From: Rhodoferax sp. OV413
GTDB lineage: Bacteria > Pseudomonadota > Gammaproteobacteria > Burkholderiales > Burkholderiaceae_C
Assembly: GCA_945861785.1 (NCBI GenBank)
Contig: CAMAWD010000011.1
Coordinates: 52,397 to 116,396, forward strand
Length of the DNA stretch: 64,000 nt
Direction of reading: 5' to 3'
Shown in pieces: positions 35,519-44,165 of the stretch. The translations under genes were made by a program, and so were the position numbers. Under the pieces are notes generated by a model. The model was not told the origin of the DNA, searched no databases, and was given only the letters and a program-made list of their open reading frames with translations. Numbering within the stretch: position 1 is the stretch's first letter; each line of letters starts with the position of its first letter.

Positions 35519-36921
35519 GTGGCGACCTGCTTCTTGAGCAGCCTGGCGCAGGCGTCGATCTCCTTTTCGAGCGCGACCGGGTCGTCCAGCCGGATCTGCT
35601 CCGTGAGGCACCAACAGAAGAACTGGCGCGCCCGCTGCGCCCGCGCGCCGCTCAGGCTGGCCAGGACTGCGGCATAGGCGTCGTAGCCCGGGTGATGGGC
35701 TGCCTGCTGCGAGCCGCGCTCCGTCCAGGTGACCTCGGCGTCCACACTCAGGATCGGGCTGGCGATGCGGCCCAGATCGTTGGCACCCTCGGAACCAATG
35801 GGGAGTTTGCCCATCACCGCCGCCGGGTACAGTGCGAACGCAAAAGCGGCGGCGCGTTCACGGTTTTCACTGGCGAGAACCTGAGCGATGGCCTGTGTGC
35901 CCTCGTCTGCGGACGGGCAGTGCGTGATGAGCACCTCCAGCTTGCGCGCCAGGCGCGCCTCGGCGAACATCATGTCGACCCAGCGCTGGGGGCTCTTGGA
36001 GGCCGCCTTCCAGCCCAGGCGATGGGCGGCATCGAGCACACTCTTCGCGATCTCGGTGCCCCAAGTGGTGTGGGGCATGCTGCATTCCAGAATGAGGCGC
36101 GCGGTCTTTTCCAAGAAACCCGACTGAAGCACGTGGGCGGCGAGCAAACTGCGCGCCATCAGCCGTGCCCGGCGCGGCGAGATCCGCACCTTGGCGCCAT
36201 TGAGTGCCGTGACGGCGGTGGTCACATAGTCCAGCACGCCCTGGGGACAGCTCTCCAACCGCGTGACGAAGCACGACCGGCAGGCCAGGATATGCGCCTG
36301 GAGGCGCTCGTTCACGGCGGCGAGCTTGCCCTCCCCGGCTGGAGACGTCACGCAGTTGCGCTCCTCCTCGTTGAGGTCGTCCCAATCGACGGCGCGCACG
36401 AACAGGGAAAAGCGGTCGGCCAGCGCGGGGTCGAGCGGTTCGGAGCCGGTGTAGCTCTCCAGATCCGACTGGTCGGTTGCGGCCGGGTTCATGGCCGCCC
36501 ACCGGAAACGCAGGCTCTTGAGCGCAATGCCCTGGATACGGCGTTCATGCACCAGGGAGAACAGCCGGTTCTGGTGCTCGGGCTTGCAGCGGCTGATCTC
36601 GTCGATCAAGACCGACTCCGCACCCCACACCGTTGCTGGCGTCTCCAGGAACCTCACACTCGCGTTCTCGTTATCCGGATACGGAAAACCCACCAGGTCG
36701 TCGAAGCTGATCAGGCTGGCGTTGTAGTGTCGGTGCGCCAGCCCCAGGGCTTCGGACAGGGAGTTCAGCAGAAAGGTCTTGCCGGTGCCGGAGCGGCCGA
36801 TCAGAAGCAACGGGTCTTCGGTCACGAGTGCGGCCAGGATGACCACTTCGAAGTGATCGAAACCGAAAACACCGAGTTGCCGCAGGTAGGAGGGCTCTGT
36901 AGTGGGCATGGTGGTGCTCAT
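35515..36921 (-). CDS. MoxR-family AAA+ ATPase
   Basis: 468 residues from ATG 36921. Walker A GRSGTGKT (42-49) and Walker B VLIDEIS (104-110) are intact, with the MoxR-type segment NRLFSLVHERRIQG and the sensor/arginine-finger region WAAMNPAATDQSDLESYTGS then LDPALADRFSLFV. MoxR ATPases remodel partners through VWA proteins bound at their MIDAS. Two VWA proteins and a peptidase/VWA fusion are encoded nearby. The C-terminal 150 residues are an extra helical region. Start and stop both sit in ATGA overlaps. Confidence 0.92.
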   Translation of the reverse strand: MSTTMPTTEPSYLRQLGVFGFDHFEVVILAALVTEDPLLLIGRSGTGKTFLLNSLSEALGLAHRHYNASLISFDDLVGFPYPDNENASVRFLETPATVWGAESVLIDEISRCKPEHQNRLFSLVHERRIQGIALKSLRFRWAAMNPAATDQSDLESYTGSEPLDPALADRFSLFVRAVDWDDLNEEERNCVTSPAGEGKLAAVNERLQAHILACRSCFVTRLESCPQGVLDYVTTAVTALNGAKVRISPRRARLMARSLLAAHVLQSGFLEKTARLILECSMPHTTWGTEIAKSVLDAAHRLGWKAASKSPQRWVDMMFAEARLARKLEVLITHCPSADEGTQAIAQVLASENRERAAAFAFALYPAAVMGKLPIGSEGANDLGRIASPILSVDAEVTWTERGSQQAAHHPGYDAYAAVLASLSGARAQRARQFFCWCLTEQIRLDDPVALEKEIDACARLLKKQVAT

Positions 36922-37064
36922 CGCTCAGACCCACTGGGGTGTATGGGATGCTGGAGGGGGTGGACCCCCAGGTACCCTGCCGTGACCTGCAACAGCCTGC
37001 AGATGCGCGCCGCCACGTCGACAGCGTCCTTGTCACGGGACGCGATAACCATTTCATGTGCCAT
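36918..37064 (-). CDS. 48-residue protein coupled to MoxR
   Basis: ATG 37064 is preceded by AGGAG at 7 bases, the best ribosome site in this stretch. The product starts MAHEMVIASRDKDAVDVAAR and has one likely helix plus a His/Pro-rich end. Its stop overlaps the MoxR start in ATGA, so it probably drives MoxR translation. No family recognised. Confidence 0.7.
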   Translation of the reverse strand: MAHEMVIASRDKDAVDVAARICRLLQVTAGYLGVHPLQHPIHPSGSER

Positions 37065-37202
37065 GTGGCATCTCCTGTTTAGCTGCATTCGACGGTGTGT
37101 CGGGGGCAGCAATCCGGAACAAATCCCCCCGGCGGATTGCTTCCGTTGGGAAGCGGGTGGCCAACCCTTGGATGCTCAAATTCGGTCCGAGTCGACCCGC
37201 CT

Positions 37203-37733
37203 TTACTGCAGCGTCGCACCCTCCCCATGACTCGCCATCGCCAGAACGTCAGCCGGCAACGCATTGCCAAAGGCGATCGACAGCAGGGCAGCTTGGTACT
37301 GGTCGGCCAGGTCCAGGCTCTTGCGAATCGCACGGTCGATCATGGGCTCGCCGATGAGGCTATCGCCCTCCAGAACGGTGCGCACGCGCAACTCACCGTC
37401 CTTCATGTCCATCTCCAGGTTGCCGACATAGTTCACGTAGTTGATGCGCGAGATCGCATCTGCAACCGCTTCGCGCCGGGGGGCAGGCACATAGGTGGGG
37501 TAGGTGCAATAGACCAGGATCCGCGACCACTCCTCGTTCTCCGCGGCATCCACTAGCACCCGCACACTTGAGTCGCGAAGGCGCAGGCCGAAAGAAAGGC
37601 ATTTCTGCTCATCGATGACATGGAAACTCCAATCCTTGTCAGTCAAGAAATTGGTCACCCGGTCGAACAAGGTCTTTCCATGCTGTTCGACCACGGTTGC
37701 TTCGACGTCAATCACTTCACGCTTTTTAACCAT
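37203..37733 (-). CDS. YbjN-like protein
   Basis: 176 residues from ATG 37733, with AAGGA at 7 bases. The fold signature of YbjN/type III chaperone-like domains is suggested by LFDRVTNFLTDKDWSFHVID, RILVYCTYPTYVPAPRREAV, ADAISRINYVNYVGNLEMDM and the alternating beta segments between. Such domains bind partner proteins; YbjN itself is linked to stress tolerance. It lies 138 bases before the 48-residue gene and is probably in the same transcript. Confidence 0.7.
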   Translation of the reverse strand: MVKKREVIDVEATVVEQHGKTLFDRVTNFLTDKDWSFHVIDEQKCLSFGLRLRDSSVRVLVDAAENEEWSRILVYCTYPTYVPAPRREAVADAISRINYVNYVGNLEMDMKDGELRVRTVLEGDSLIGEPMIDRAIRKSLDLADQYQAALLSIAFGNALPADVLAMASHGEGATLQ

Positions 37734-37850
37734 GAATTTTTCCTTCAAGACAGGTTTGCAGGATCGCAAATGGCGGGCTCACAGAGTGAGCCTGGAATGC
37801 ATGGCCGATAGAGGGATCGCGCTCAGCAATGCGATAGCGCCCGGGGTGGG

Positions 37851-38057
37851 TCAAAGTGCCGCGTCGATCAGGTCCCTGAGCGCCGTCAACTCGTGCTTCT
37901 GCAGCACCAGAGCGAAGTTGCGTTGCCAGGCTGCGGGGTCCCTGGCGGTCGCCAGTTGGCTGTTGAACTGCAGGCGGTAGCTACCCGGCTGGGCGGTGAT
38001 GGCTTCGACCTCTGCCTCGCGGGCGAAATCGTCCGTTTGGGTGATGATTGCTTTCAT
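37851..38057 (-). CDS. 68-residue protein of unknown function
   Basis: Starts at ATG 38057 after GAGGAG, so translation is well supported. The sequence (MKAIITQTDDFAREAEVEAI, FALVLQKHELTALRDLIDAA) predicts a short beta/alpha protein without cysteines or membrane parts. No family recognised. It lies between the HDAC-like and YbjN-like genes on the same strand. Confidence 0.7.
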   Translation of the reverse strand: MKAIITQTDDFAREAEVEAITAQPGSYRLQFNSQLATARDPAAWQRNFALVLQKHELTALRDLIDAAL

Positions 38058-38109
38058 GGGTTCTCCTCGTTGAATGTTGAAATAGACGGCGGATGGTCTG
38101 CCGTACGGC

Positions 38110-38970
38110 CTAACCAAGAATCTCGCAGTGCAGACGCGCGGTCTCGCGGTGCAGGGCCAGCACCGGTTCGATCTTTTGAGCGTCACTGAGGTCGTCGCCA
38201 TCGACCACCTGGTAGCCGCCGGCCAGGTTCCATACCAAGGGCCGTTGGCCCAAACGCTCGAAGACCAGCCGATCCCGCGCGCTCATCTGCTGCGTGGTCA
38301 GGACGCCGCCAAGCGGATCGTCCACGTGCGGATCGGCACCCGCCTGGTAGATCACCAGATCACAGTCCATGCAGCGGTCGATGGCCTGGTTGAGCCAGCG
38401 CTCGAACTCGCCGTTACCTACGTCTGACCGCCCGTGGAAATGAGAACCCATGGTGTGGTGCTCGATCCAACCGATGCCCAGCTTGCGGATGATCTGGTCG
38501 GTGCCGTTGCCCCAGTGCACATCGCAATCGATGATGCCAATGCGCTGCGCCAGTCCCTGCTGGTGCATTGCCACGGCCGTCACCATCAACCCATTGAAGG
38601 TGCAGAACCCTTCGACGTTGGCATAACTGGCATGGTGAAAGCCCGAGGTCGGGGAGCAGACCGCTTCACGGTGCAATAGAGCATGTTCGGCAGCCGCCAC
38701 CAGCGAGCCGGTTGTATAGGGGAGCGACGCGGCCACCCCGGGATCCGTGTTCCCGAACCCGTTGCGCAATTCGCCCGACAAAACTCCGCGCACGAACTCC
38801 GGGTTGTGGGCCAGTGCCAACTGGTCGGGGCTGACTGGTTCGAAGCCGATAACCTCGATGTTGAACTCGGGATGCCTGCGCCAATCGTCGAGCACCAGCG
38901 CGGGCTTGAAGGCGGACGGGCTGAACGACTGGGTACGGGCGGCTTGCTCCTGGCGGTAGAAAACTTTCAT
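38110..38970 (-). CDS. Histone-deacetylase/acetylpolyamine amidohydrolase-like enzyme
   Basis: 286 residues from ATG 38970. Class II type motifs are complete: SGFHHA (His112, His113), IIDCDVHWGNGTDQI (Asp150 and His152 as zinc ligands), QAGADPHVDDPLGG (Asp213 as third ligand), and NLAGGYQ near the end. Length is slightly short for the family. In bacteria these zinc enzymes remove acyl groups from polyamines, small molecules or protein lysines. Its place in a MoxR/VWA/SAM-synthetase operon is unusual and suggests a modification step in the system. Confidence 0.9.
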   Translation of the reverse strand: MKVFYRQEQAARTQSFSPSAFKPALVLDDWRRHPEFNIEVIGFEPVSPDQLALAHNPEFVRGVLSGELRNGFGNTDPGVAASLPYTTGSLVAAAEHALLHREAVCSPTSGFHHASYANVEGFCTFNGLMVTAVAMHQQGLAQRIGIIDCDVHWGNGTDQIIRKLGIGWIEHHTMGSHFHGRSDVGNGEFERWLNQAIDRCMDCDLVIYQAGADPHVDDPLGGVLTTQQMSARDRLVFERLGQRPLVWNLAGGYQVVDGDDLSDAQKIEPVLALHRETARLHCEILG

Positions 38971-39077
38971 TCAATTCCCTTTTGTCTTGGCTGCTATTGC
39001 CTGACTGAACCGGCAAAACGGAAACCCGTCATGGGCTCCCGTGGACTTGGGGGTGGGATCTCCCACCCCCGCGTGGT

Positions 39078-39497
39078 TCACGCTCTCCTGAGCGTCAACA
39101 CCGGGCGGCTGCGCCCGGTCAGAATGGTGTCGCCGACAACGACAACCGGTTTGGTCGGCAGTTCGACCGGTTCCTTGAGAACCGGCTCGGCGGTCCGCCT
39201 TGCGATCGGACCAAACTCGCGACGCCGAGCCACCACCTGGCTCTGGTCTGCAACCCCCTGGCTGCGATGGGTGCGTGACAGCTGCTCGCGCCCCGCCTTC
39301 TTCTGTGCCAGTTGTGCCGCCTTCGCCTCCTGCTTGGCCTGGTGCTCGAGCAAGATGCTTTGCAGGCGCCTCACATGGAACTCTCTTTGCTGGCGATCCA
39401 GCGATGGATCGTTCAACAAGCGCACTGCCCTGCGGTGCAAGTCCCGCACAAATGGATCCTCTGACACTGACTCTACAAACGCTGTCGTCGTGGACAT
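39078..39497 (-). CDS. 139-residue hydrophilic protein of unknown function, first gene of the operon
   Basis: ATG 39497 is preceded by AGGAG at 6 bases. The N-terminal 75 residues look helical and charged (EDPFVRDLHRRAVRLLNDPS, LQSILLEHQAKQEAKAAQLA, a possible coiled coil); the rest is basic and then beta-rich (PVVVVGDTILTGR). No family recognised. It is the first coding gene downstream of the promoter and RNA element at 39851-40019. Confidence 0.72.
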   Translation of the reverse strand: MSTTTAFVESVSEDPFVRDLHRRAVRLLNDPSLDRQQREFHVRRLQSILLEHQAKQEAKAAQLAQKKAGREQLSRTHRSQGVADQSQVVARRREFGPIARRTAEPVLKEPVELPTKPVVVVGDTILTGRSRPVLTLRRA

Positions 39498-39670
39498 GAC
39501 CTGCTCCTTTTCAAAGTCCGCGCACCGCGTGTGTCGCACTGAGGGAGTCGATGCCATCGGGACTTTCAGAACCCTTCAGGCAAAGCTCTCCCCTGCGCGA
39601 CGGGAGACCACACCCGGAATTGGGCATGGCTCCGCCCACGCGGCTCAATCGCTCGGGACTTTGTGCGCGG

Positions 39671-39703
39671 TTAACGCATCAGGGGCAGGCGGAAAAAGGT
39701 CAT
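39671..39703 (-). other. Possible 10-residue leader peptide
   Basis: ATG 39703, with GGAG 8 bases upstream, encodes MTFFRLPLMR and a TAA stop, between the predicted terminator at 39851 and the first operon gene. It could be a leader peptide that affects downstream expression; it could also be chance. Confidence 0.25.
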
Positions 39704-39850
39704 GTGAAGCTCTCCAAAAGTCACTATCAAAAATGGCCTTCCGACAGGTCGGAGAGCCGCTTCTTTAGCCAGTATTTGTGTATCGCCCTGGCAATCTGTC
39801 GATCAAATCCGGCGACGGCCCGGGGTTGGGGCCATTTCAGGAAGCACAAT

Positions 39851-39984
39851 AAAAAAAGCCCACTTCAAGTGTCTCGAACGGTCTGCAAACTCCTGTTTGC
39901 AGCGGGCTCGAAATATCCAAAGCGGGCTTCGCGCTTTAGCAAGAACTTATTACACGCCCTGCAAGTTGCTCATCAAATCGGCGT
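39851..39984 (-). ncRNA. Predicted structured RNA ending in an intrinsic terminator
   Basis: A consensus promoter (39991-40019) would start transcription near 39984. The RNA could form a CACGCC/GGCGTG stem (39953-39958 with 39980-39985), a perfect 8-bp hairpin CTGCAAAC-TCCT-GTTTGCAG (39883-39902), and a 10-bp stem pairing 39919-39929 with 39856-39865, followed by seven U residues. AGCGGGCT occurs twice on the plus strand (39901 and 39921), so the 3' strand could pair with either copy, which would allow switching. It is either a free small RNA of about 135 nt or a leader attenuator for the operon. It matches no RNA family I know. Confidence 0.6.
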
Positions 39985-39990
39985 GCTTGA

Positions 39991-40019
39991 ATTATAAAAA
40001 ATTGGCCTTTGAAAGTCAA
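39991..40019 (-). promoter_or_regulatory. Near-consensus sigma70 promoter of the RNA element and MoxR/VWA operon
   Basis: Minus strand TTGACT (40019-40014), a 17-base spacer, and TATAAT (39996-39991). This is the strongest promoter seen in the window. It lies in a markedly AT-rich stretch between the WYL regulator gene and the first gene at 39497. Confidence 0.8.
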
Positions 40020-40061
40020 CCAAAATCTCCTTGAAATCGCTCTTGATTTGAACTATTTTGA

Positions 40062-40078
40062 GACACTTTTTTAGTGTC
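40062..40078. promoter_or_regulatory. Inverted repeat upstream of the promoter, candidate WYL operator
   Basis: GACACT-TTTTT-AGTGTC, a perfect 6-bp inverted repeat 43 bases upstream of the -35 box. It is well placed for a regulator such as the adjacent WYL protein. The assignment is inference from position. Confidence 0.4.
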
Positions 40079-40241
40079 GTTCAGGGTTCAAAAATACACC
40101 GACTTCAATCGAGTCCGGGCCCCGATCTGAGGGTGCCGTATCGGCCACCCACAACACCGATCATGACGACCCACAGGCCCATGGCGTGACACCGCCGCAC
40201 TGCTGTTTTGTACAGGCGAAGACGGAGCCGGAAAGTGAGCC

Positions 40242-41204
40242 TCAGAGGTACCGGCTTGCCGCTTCAAGCAGCGTCTTCTGGACCTTGGTTCGCAAGGCAG
40301 CTGGTTCGAGTACCTGCACGTCGGCACCATGGCGCAGGATGTCGCCCAGCAGTTCGCGGTCATCTGAATAGGGGAACTTCAGCAGATAGCTGCCGTCCTG
40401 TTCGTACGACGAAAGTTGCTCAGGGTGCCACATCTCGCCTTCCACCCAACGCGCCCTTTGTGCACTGAACCGCAGGGTCGCCCACGCAGTGGGTTGCCCC
40501 GCGAAGATTCCATAGCTGGATTGGGTGATGCGCTGCAGTTCGGCTGGCTCCACCTCCAAGGCGGGTTCTTGCAGCATCTGCACGTCTTCGATCACATCGA
40601 TGGAGAAACTGCGCACGCCATTGCGCAGATGGCACCACCCATCCAGGTACCAGTTGTCTCGGTAATGCACCATCTGCTGCGGCGAGACGGTGCGCTGGAT
40701 GGACTCGCCATTCTGGCGGTTGAAGTGGGAGATCGCAATGCGCTTGCGTGCAATCGTGGCGAGCGCCACCGCCTGAAACGCCTTGAGCTCGAGCTGCCGC
40801 TTGCCAGCAAAACTCATGCGCACGCGGCTGGCGATTTCGGGTTCACCGAAACCCTTGGCTTTGAGCAAGTCGGTGAGTTTCTTTTGCAGGGGTTTGAGCT
40901 TGAGACCCACCAAGCCAGGCTGGAGCTGTTCAATCAGCCGCTGGATGGTCAACAGTGCCACCAGTTCCTCCGGACTGAACCACAGGCCCGGCAACTCCGT
41001 GCGGATATCGCTGCGGTCCAGGAAGTAGGCACCGCGATCGCGGTCGAACTGCACCGGCATGCCGAGCTGGTCACGCAGCTTGGCAATGTCGCGTTTGAAT
41101 GTGGCGAGCGACACCTCACCCAGCGCTTGGAGGTCTTGCCGTGTCACCAGCCGCCTGGACTCGAACAGGGCCTTGTACTGGTACAACCGCGCGGTGTCGC
41201 TCAT
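40242..41204 (-). CDS. WYL-domain transcriptional regulator
   Basis: 320 residues from ATG 41204. The N-terminal winged HTH reads LVTRQDLQALGEVSLATFKR with DIAKLRDQLGMPVQFDR. The WYL ligand-sensing domain follows (MVHYRDNWYLDGWCHLRNGV, RSFSIDVIEDVQ), then the C-terminal WCX-like extension (GEMWHPEQLSSYEQDGSYLL). WYL regulators control many defence loci and are thought to sense nucleic acids or nucleotides. It lies between the VIT/VWA gene and the main operon promoter. Confidence 0.92.
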   Translation of the reverse strand: MSDTARLYQYKALFESRRLVTRQDLQALGEVSLATFKRDIAKLRDQLGMPVQFDRDRGAYFLDRSDIRTELPGLWFSPEELVALLTIQRLIEQLQPGLVGLKLKPLQKKLTDLLKAKGFGEPEIASRVRMSFAGKRQLELKAFQAVALATIARKRIAISHFNRQNGESIQRTVSPQQMVHYRDNWYLDGWCHLRNGVRSFSIDVIEDVQMLQEPALEVEPAELQRITQSSYGIFAGQPTAWATLRFSAQRARWVEGEMWHPEQLSSYEQDGSYLLKFPYSDDRELLGDILRHGADVQVLEPAALRTKVQKTLLEAASRYL

Positions 41205-41256
41205 GGGTAGGGCCTTGCCTGTTCTTTGCAGGCATTATGGGGGCCGGCGGCTTGGG

Positions 41257-43653
41257 TCACGCGGTTTCGTTGGCCTTGCCCCATGCGTTGGCCTGCACCG
41301 GCCCCAGGGCCAGCGCGAGTGCGTCGGTCCACCGCTGCAGCGTGGCGGCATCCACCGGCTTGATGCTGCTGCGCACGAGCCGCGCGGCCTGTCGCGACAG
41401 GGTGAACTCGCCGGCCAAGGCCTGCCCGAGCCAATGCAGCACGATGCCCCAGGCCTGCTCGCGCGAGCCCAACTCCAGCACCATCGCCTCGATGATGCTG
41501 GCAAGCGGTTGCGGTACACCGAGAGTGTCCAACTCCGCAGCCCAAACCAACGGCCCCTGAATGGACAACGGGCTCGCTTTGAGGCTCTGCAGCAGTTCCA
41601 TCGGGGAGGTTGAGCCCACTTGAAAAGTTGGCCGGTCTTGCTTGCGAAGGAAGGCTTGAATTTCGTACGCCATGTCTAACGCGTCGAATGAGGAGTCGAT
41701 CATCGAAGCCGACGCACTGGTTCCATCCCGCCAGACTGCGCGAGACTCGTAACTGGCGAACAAATTGGAGCTTTCCTCACGGAAGTTGACTTCAGGCGCA
41801 CTGGATTGCTTGATGCTGAAAACCGGCCTCTGGGGCGGTGTCAACATCGCTGCCGCCTTCACCAAACCCGCAGCCCCCCAGCCAGCCGCCTGCATGTGCG
41901 CGATCTGTTCGAGCTGCGGGAGGCCCACGGCCTTCTGCCCCTCCTCGCGCACATGCACCAGGATCAGGTTGGTCTGGTCTGTTACCAACTGGTAGTGCAA
42001 GGCCAGAGCCAGGCGCTCGGCGTGGATGGTCGGCACGTCCGGTTCCACCGTGTGCTGCGACAGGCTAGCGAGTTGCGCCGCACCGCACATCCGTGCCAGC
42101 GTGTCACCCGCGCCAAGCTCCACCTTGGCGGCGCAGGCCCGCTCCCTGATTTCGCCGCCGGTCCAGGAAAGCACGGGAGGACGGGCCGGGTTCTGCTGCA
42201 ACCTGGCGAAGGTGTGTACTGTGTCGCCACCAAAGAGGTATTCCGGCGCCGGAGACTGCCACAGCACATCCTGATCCCAGTCCACTTTCACACCCGCGAT
42301 ACGAGGTGCACGCAGGCGGCGGAACATGCGCAGGATCACGCCGGCGATATCCTGGTTCGGCGACACCAGCTCACAAGCTCCACCGGTCTTTTCCGCCAAC
42401 TCGCGCAACAGGCTTTCGGTCGGAGAACTGCCCACTCCGATGGCAAAGATCCGGTGGCCGGACGTCTGGGCGGAGCTCAGCACGTCGTCCACCCCCCAGA
42501 TCTCACCGTCCGTGACCAGCAGCACATCGGTGTGGCGCGCCAAGGCCTCGGAAGTCGGCCCTGACTTGCCGCCGTCGCGCCCGGCGTCCAGCGCAAAGGT
42601 GGAGAGCAAGGCCTCGTTCATTTCGGTGCCGCCCAGGTCGGCGTCGGTCTGCGTCACCAGGCTCGCCACCGCCTGGATCGTGGCGACATCACAGGGCTGC
42701 ATGGCCTTCAGGTGGTGCACGACGTCCGACCCAAAGCGGCTATAGCTGATGTGGTCTGCGTGCTCTAACTCCTTGAGCACCTCGTGCAAGGCGCTGCGGG
42801 CCGCCTCGATGCTGTCGCCGCCCATAGAGCCGGAGCAGTCCACCAGGACCTTGAGCCGCAGGGGTGCCCTGCCCTGCGACTTCACATCCGGGCAGAAACT
42901 GGCCAGCACCGCGAAAGCATCACCGTCCGGCACCACGGTGGCGAAAGACGCACCCTGCAGCCCGTCGATCAGGAGCACCAGATCGCGGTCCAGGAAGCCG
43001 CCTCGCTTCAAGGACACCAGTGTGCCGTCGTCCCGCGCCGTCGTCACGATGGCATGGCTGGGCGAGTGCACTGCGCCACGGGCGACATCGCCTGTGAGCA
43101 GGATGTCTGCGGTCAGCGGGTATTCCGCCAGAAGGCTTGCATTCACGGATTCATGCGGTGCAAGGCCACCCGCAGCATGGGCATCGCCATAACGCGGTGC
43201 CACGGTGGTGGGCACGGTGATGCGGATCTGCCCCTGTTCGAAGCGCAGCAACTGCGCGTGCTCGATCTCGACGACGGCATCCTCGCCGGGCTTGAGGTTG
43301 CCAAGGTTGGCCGTGTACAAGCAAGGTGCCGACTGCTCGACCATGACGGGCGTATCGCCATCGTCGATGGCCTTTTCGTAGCGGGCGCTGGCCTGTTTCT
43401 TTTCCATCACTGTGCCGATCAGGCGCTGGCCGCCGATCTCCGCGTTGAGGGCCATCAGTGTGGCGCCCCAGGGCAATGGGAAGGTATAGACCGCCTCCAG
43501 GTTGCTCGTGCCGTCGTTGCGGTAGGACTGCCTGGACTTCATGACCAGCATCAAGCCGTCGAGTCGGCCCTCGATATGGACGGACTTGAGCGTGGCAGCC
43601 TGGCCGTCGGCGCTGCGCAGTTGGGTGATTTCGGTCTGGACGCTGGTGTTCAT
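41257..43653 (-). CDS. VIT and VWA domain protein
   Basis: 798 residues. A VIT domain fills residues 1-135 (LVMKSRQSYRNDGTSNLEAV, YTFPLPWGATLMALNAEIGG, KPGEDAVVEIEHAQLLRFEQ). A VWA domain with MIDAS DCSGS (272-276) and LLVTDGEIWGVDD follows. The C-terminal 300 residues are unassigned and include AERLALALHYQLVTDQTNLI, a stretch usual in bacterial VIT/VWA proteins. No signal peptide. ATG 43653 overlaps the MerR-type gene stop (ATGA). Confidence 0.92.
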   Translation of the reverse strand: MNTSVQTEITQLRSADGQAATLKSVHIEGRLDGLMLVMKSRQSYRNDGTSNLEAVYTFPLPWGATLMALNAEIGGQRLIGTVMEKKQASARYEKAIDDGDTPVMVEQSAPCLYTANLGNLKPGEDAVVEIEHAQLLRFEQGQIRITVPTTVAPRYGDAHAAGGLAPHESVNASLLAEYPLTADILLTGDVARGAVHSPSHAIVTTARDDGTLVSLKRGGFLDRDLVLLIDGLQGASFATVVPDGDAFAVLASFCPDVKSQGRAPLRLKVLVDCSGSMGGDSIEAARSALHEVLKELEHADHISYSRFGSDVVHHLKAMQPCDVATIQAVASLVTQTDADLGGTEMNEALLSTFALDAGRDGGKSGPTSEALARHTDVLLVTDGEIWGVDDVLSSAQTSGHRIFAIGVGSSPTESLLRELAEKTGGACELVSPNQDIAGVILRMFRRLRAPRIAGVKVDWDQDVLWQSPAPEYLFGGDTVHTFARLQQNPARPPVLSWTGGEIRERACAAKVELGAGDTLARMCGAAQLASLSQHTVEPDVPTIHAERLALALHYQLVTDQTNLILVHVREEGQKAVGLPQLEQIAHMQAAGWGAAGLVKAAAMLTPPQRPVFSIKQSSAPEVNFREESSNLFASYESRAVWRDGTSASASMIDSSFDALDMAYEIQAFLRKQDRPTFQVGSTSPMELLQSLKASPLSIQGPLVWAAELDTLGVPQPLASIIEAMVLELGSREQAWGIVLHWLGQALAGEFTLSRQAARLVRSSIKPVDAATLQRWTDALALALGPVQANAWGKANETA

Positions 43654-44060
43654 TGGGACTCCTTGTTTAGATCCTGGTATGCCTGCATGACTTTGCGAAC
43701 GAATGCGCGCACCTGCTCGGGCGTCAGCCCGGCGTCTTCCGGCGAGATCTGCAACTCGACCCCGTCGGCGATGAACAGGTGGCTTTTGACCTGCACCGAG
43801 CCCGGTTTTCTCTGGCGCGGTGGCACCGGAGGCGCCTCGCCCGAGAGCACCTCGCGGATGCGCTCCAGCGACACGCCGGCATCGGTGAACTGGCGGATCT
43901 TGAGCAACTGCTCCAGATGCCGGCCGACATAGTGCGCGGCGCGGGTTTCTCCAATGGGCCTGTCTACCAGGCCGAGCTGGATGTAGTAACGCACCGTGCG
44001 CCTGGACGTGTCGCTCAGGGTGCAGAGTTCGTCGAGGGCGAATGTCTTGGGGTCGGTCAT
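43650..44060 (-). CDS. MerR-family regulator
   Basis: 136 residues from ATG 44060. The MerR-type winged HTH reads ALDELCTLSDTSRRTVRYYI with QLGLVDRPIG, then LKIRQFTDAGVSLERIREVL. No metal-binding cysteines are present. It is coupled to the VIT/VWA gene by ATGA and divergent from the HD-domain gene, with a TTGAT/ATCAA inverted repeat between them, so it probably regulates both. Confidence 0.9.
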   Translation of the reverse strand: MTDPKTFALDELCTLSDTSRRTVRYYIQLGLVDRPIGETRAAHYVGRHLEQLLKIRQFTDAGVSLERIREVLSGEAPPVPPRQRKPGSVQVKSHLFIADGVELQISPEDAGLTPEQVRAFVRKVMQAYQDLNKESQ

Positions 44061-44094
44061 GGATGGGCGGTGATTTGGATGTAATGTAGCAGTA

Positions 44095-44110
44095 TTGATG
44101 TATAAATCAA
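44095..44110. promoter_or_regulatory. Inverted repeat between MerR-type and HD genes
   Basis: TTGAT-GTATAA-ATCAA in the 105-base divergent intergenic region. On the minus strand TTGATT and TACATT, 16 bases apart, form a possible promoter for the MerR-type gene that overlaps the repeat, as expected for autoregulation. Confidence 0.45.
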
Positions 44111-44165
44111 CTGTCTAATTAAATGAACACCCAAAAATGCCTGCCAAGCCGGGCAAAATCGGCCA

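Noticed and set aside
39851..39984. Retron msr/msd or tracrRNA-like RNA
   Set aside because: No reverse transcriptase, Cas gene or CRISPR repeat is present in the window, and the element lacks long a1/a2 inverted repeats.
39551..39997. 148-codon plus-strand ORF over the promoter/RNA region
   Set aside because: It has no ribosome site or family similarity and is antisense to a consensus promoter and terminator; coding is unlikely.
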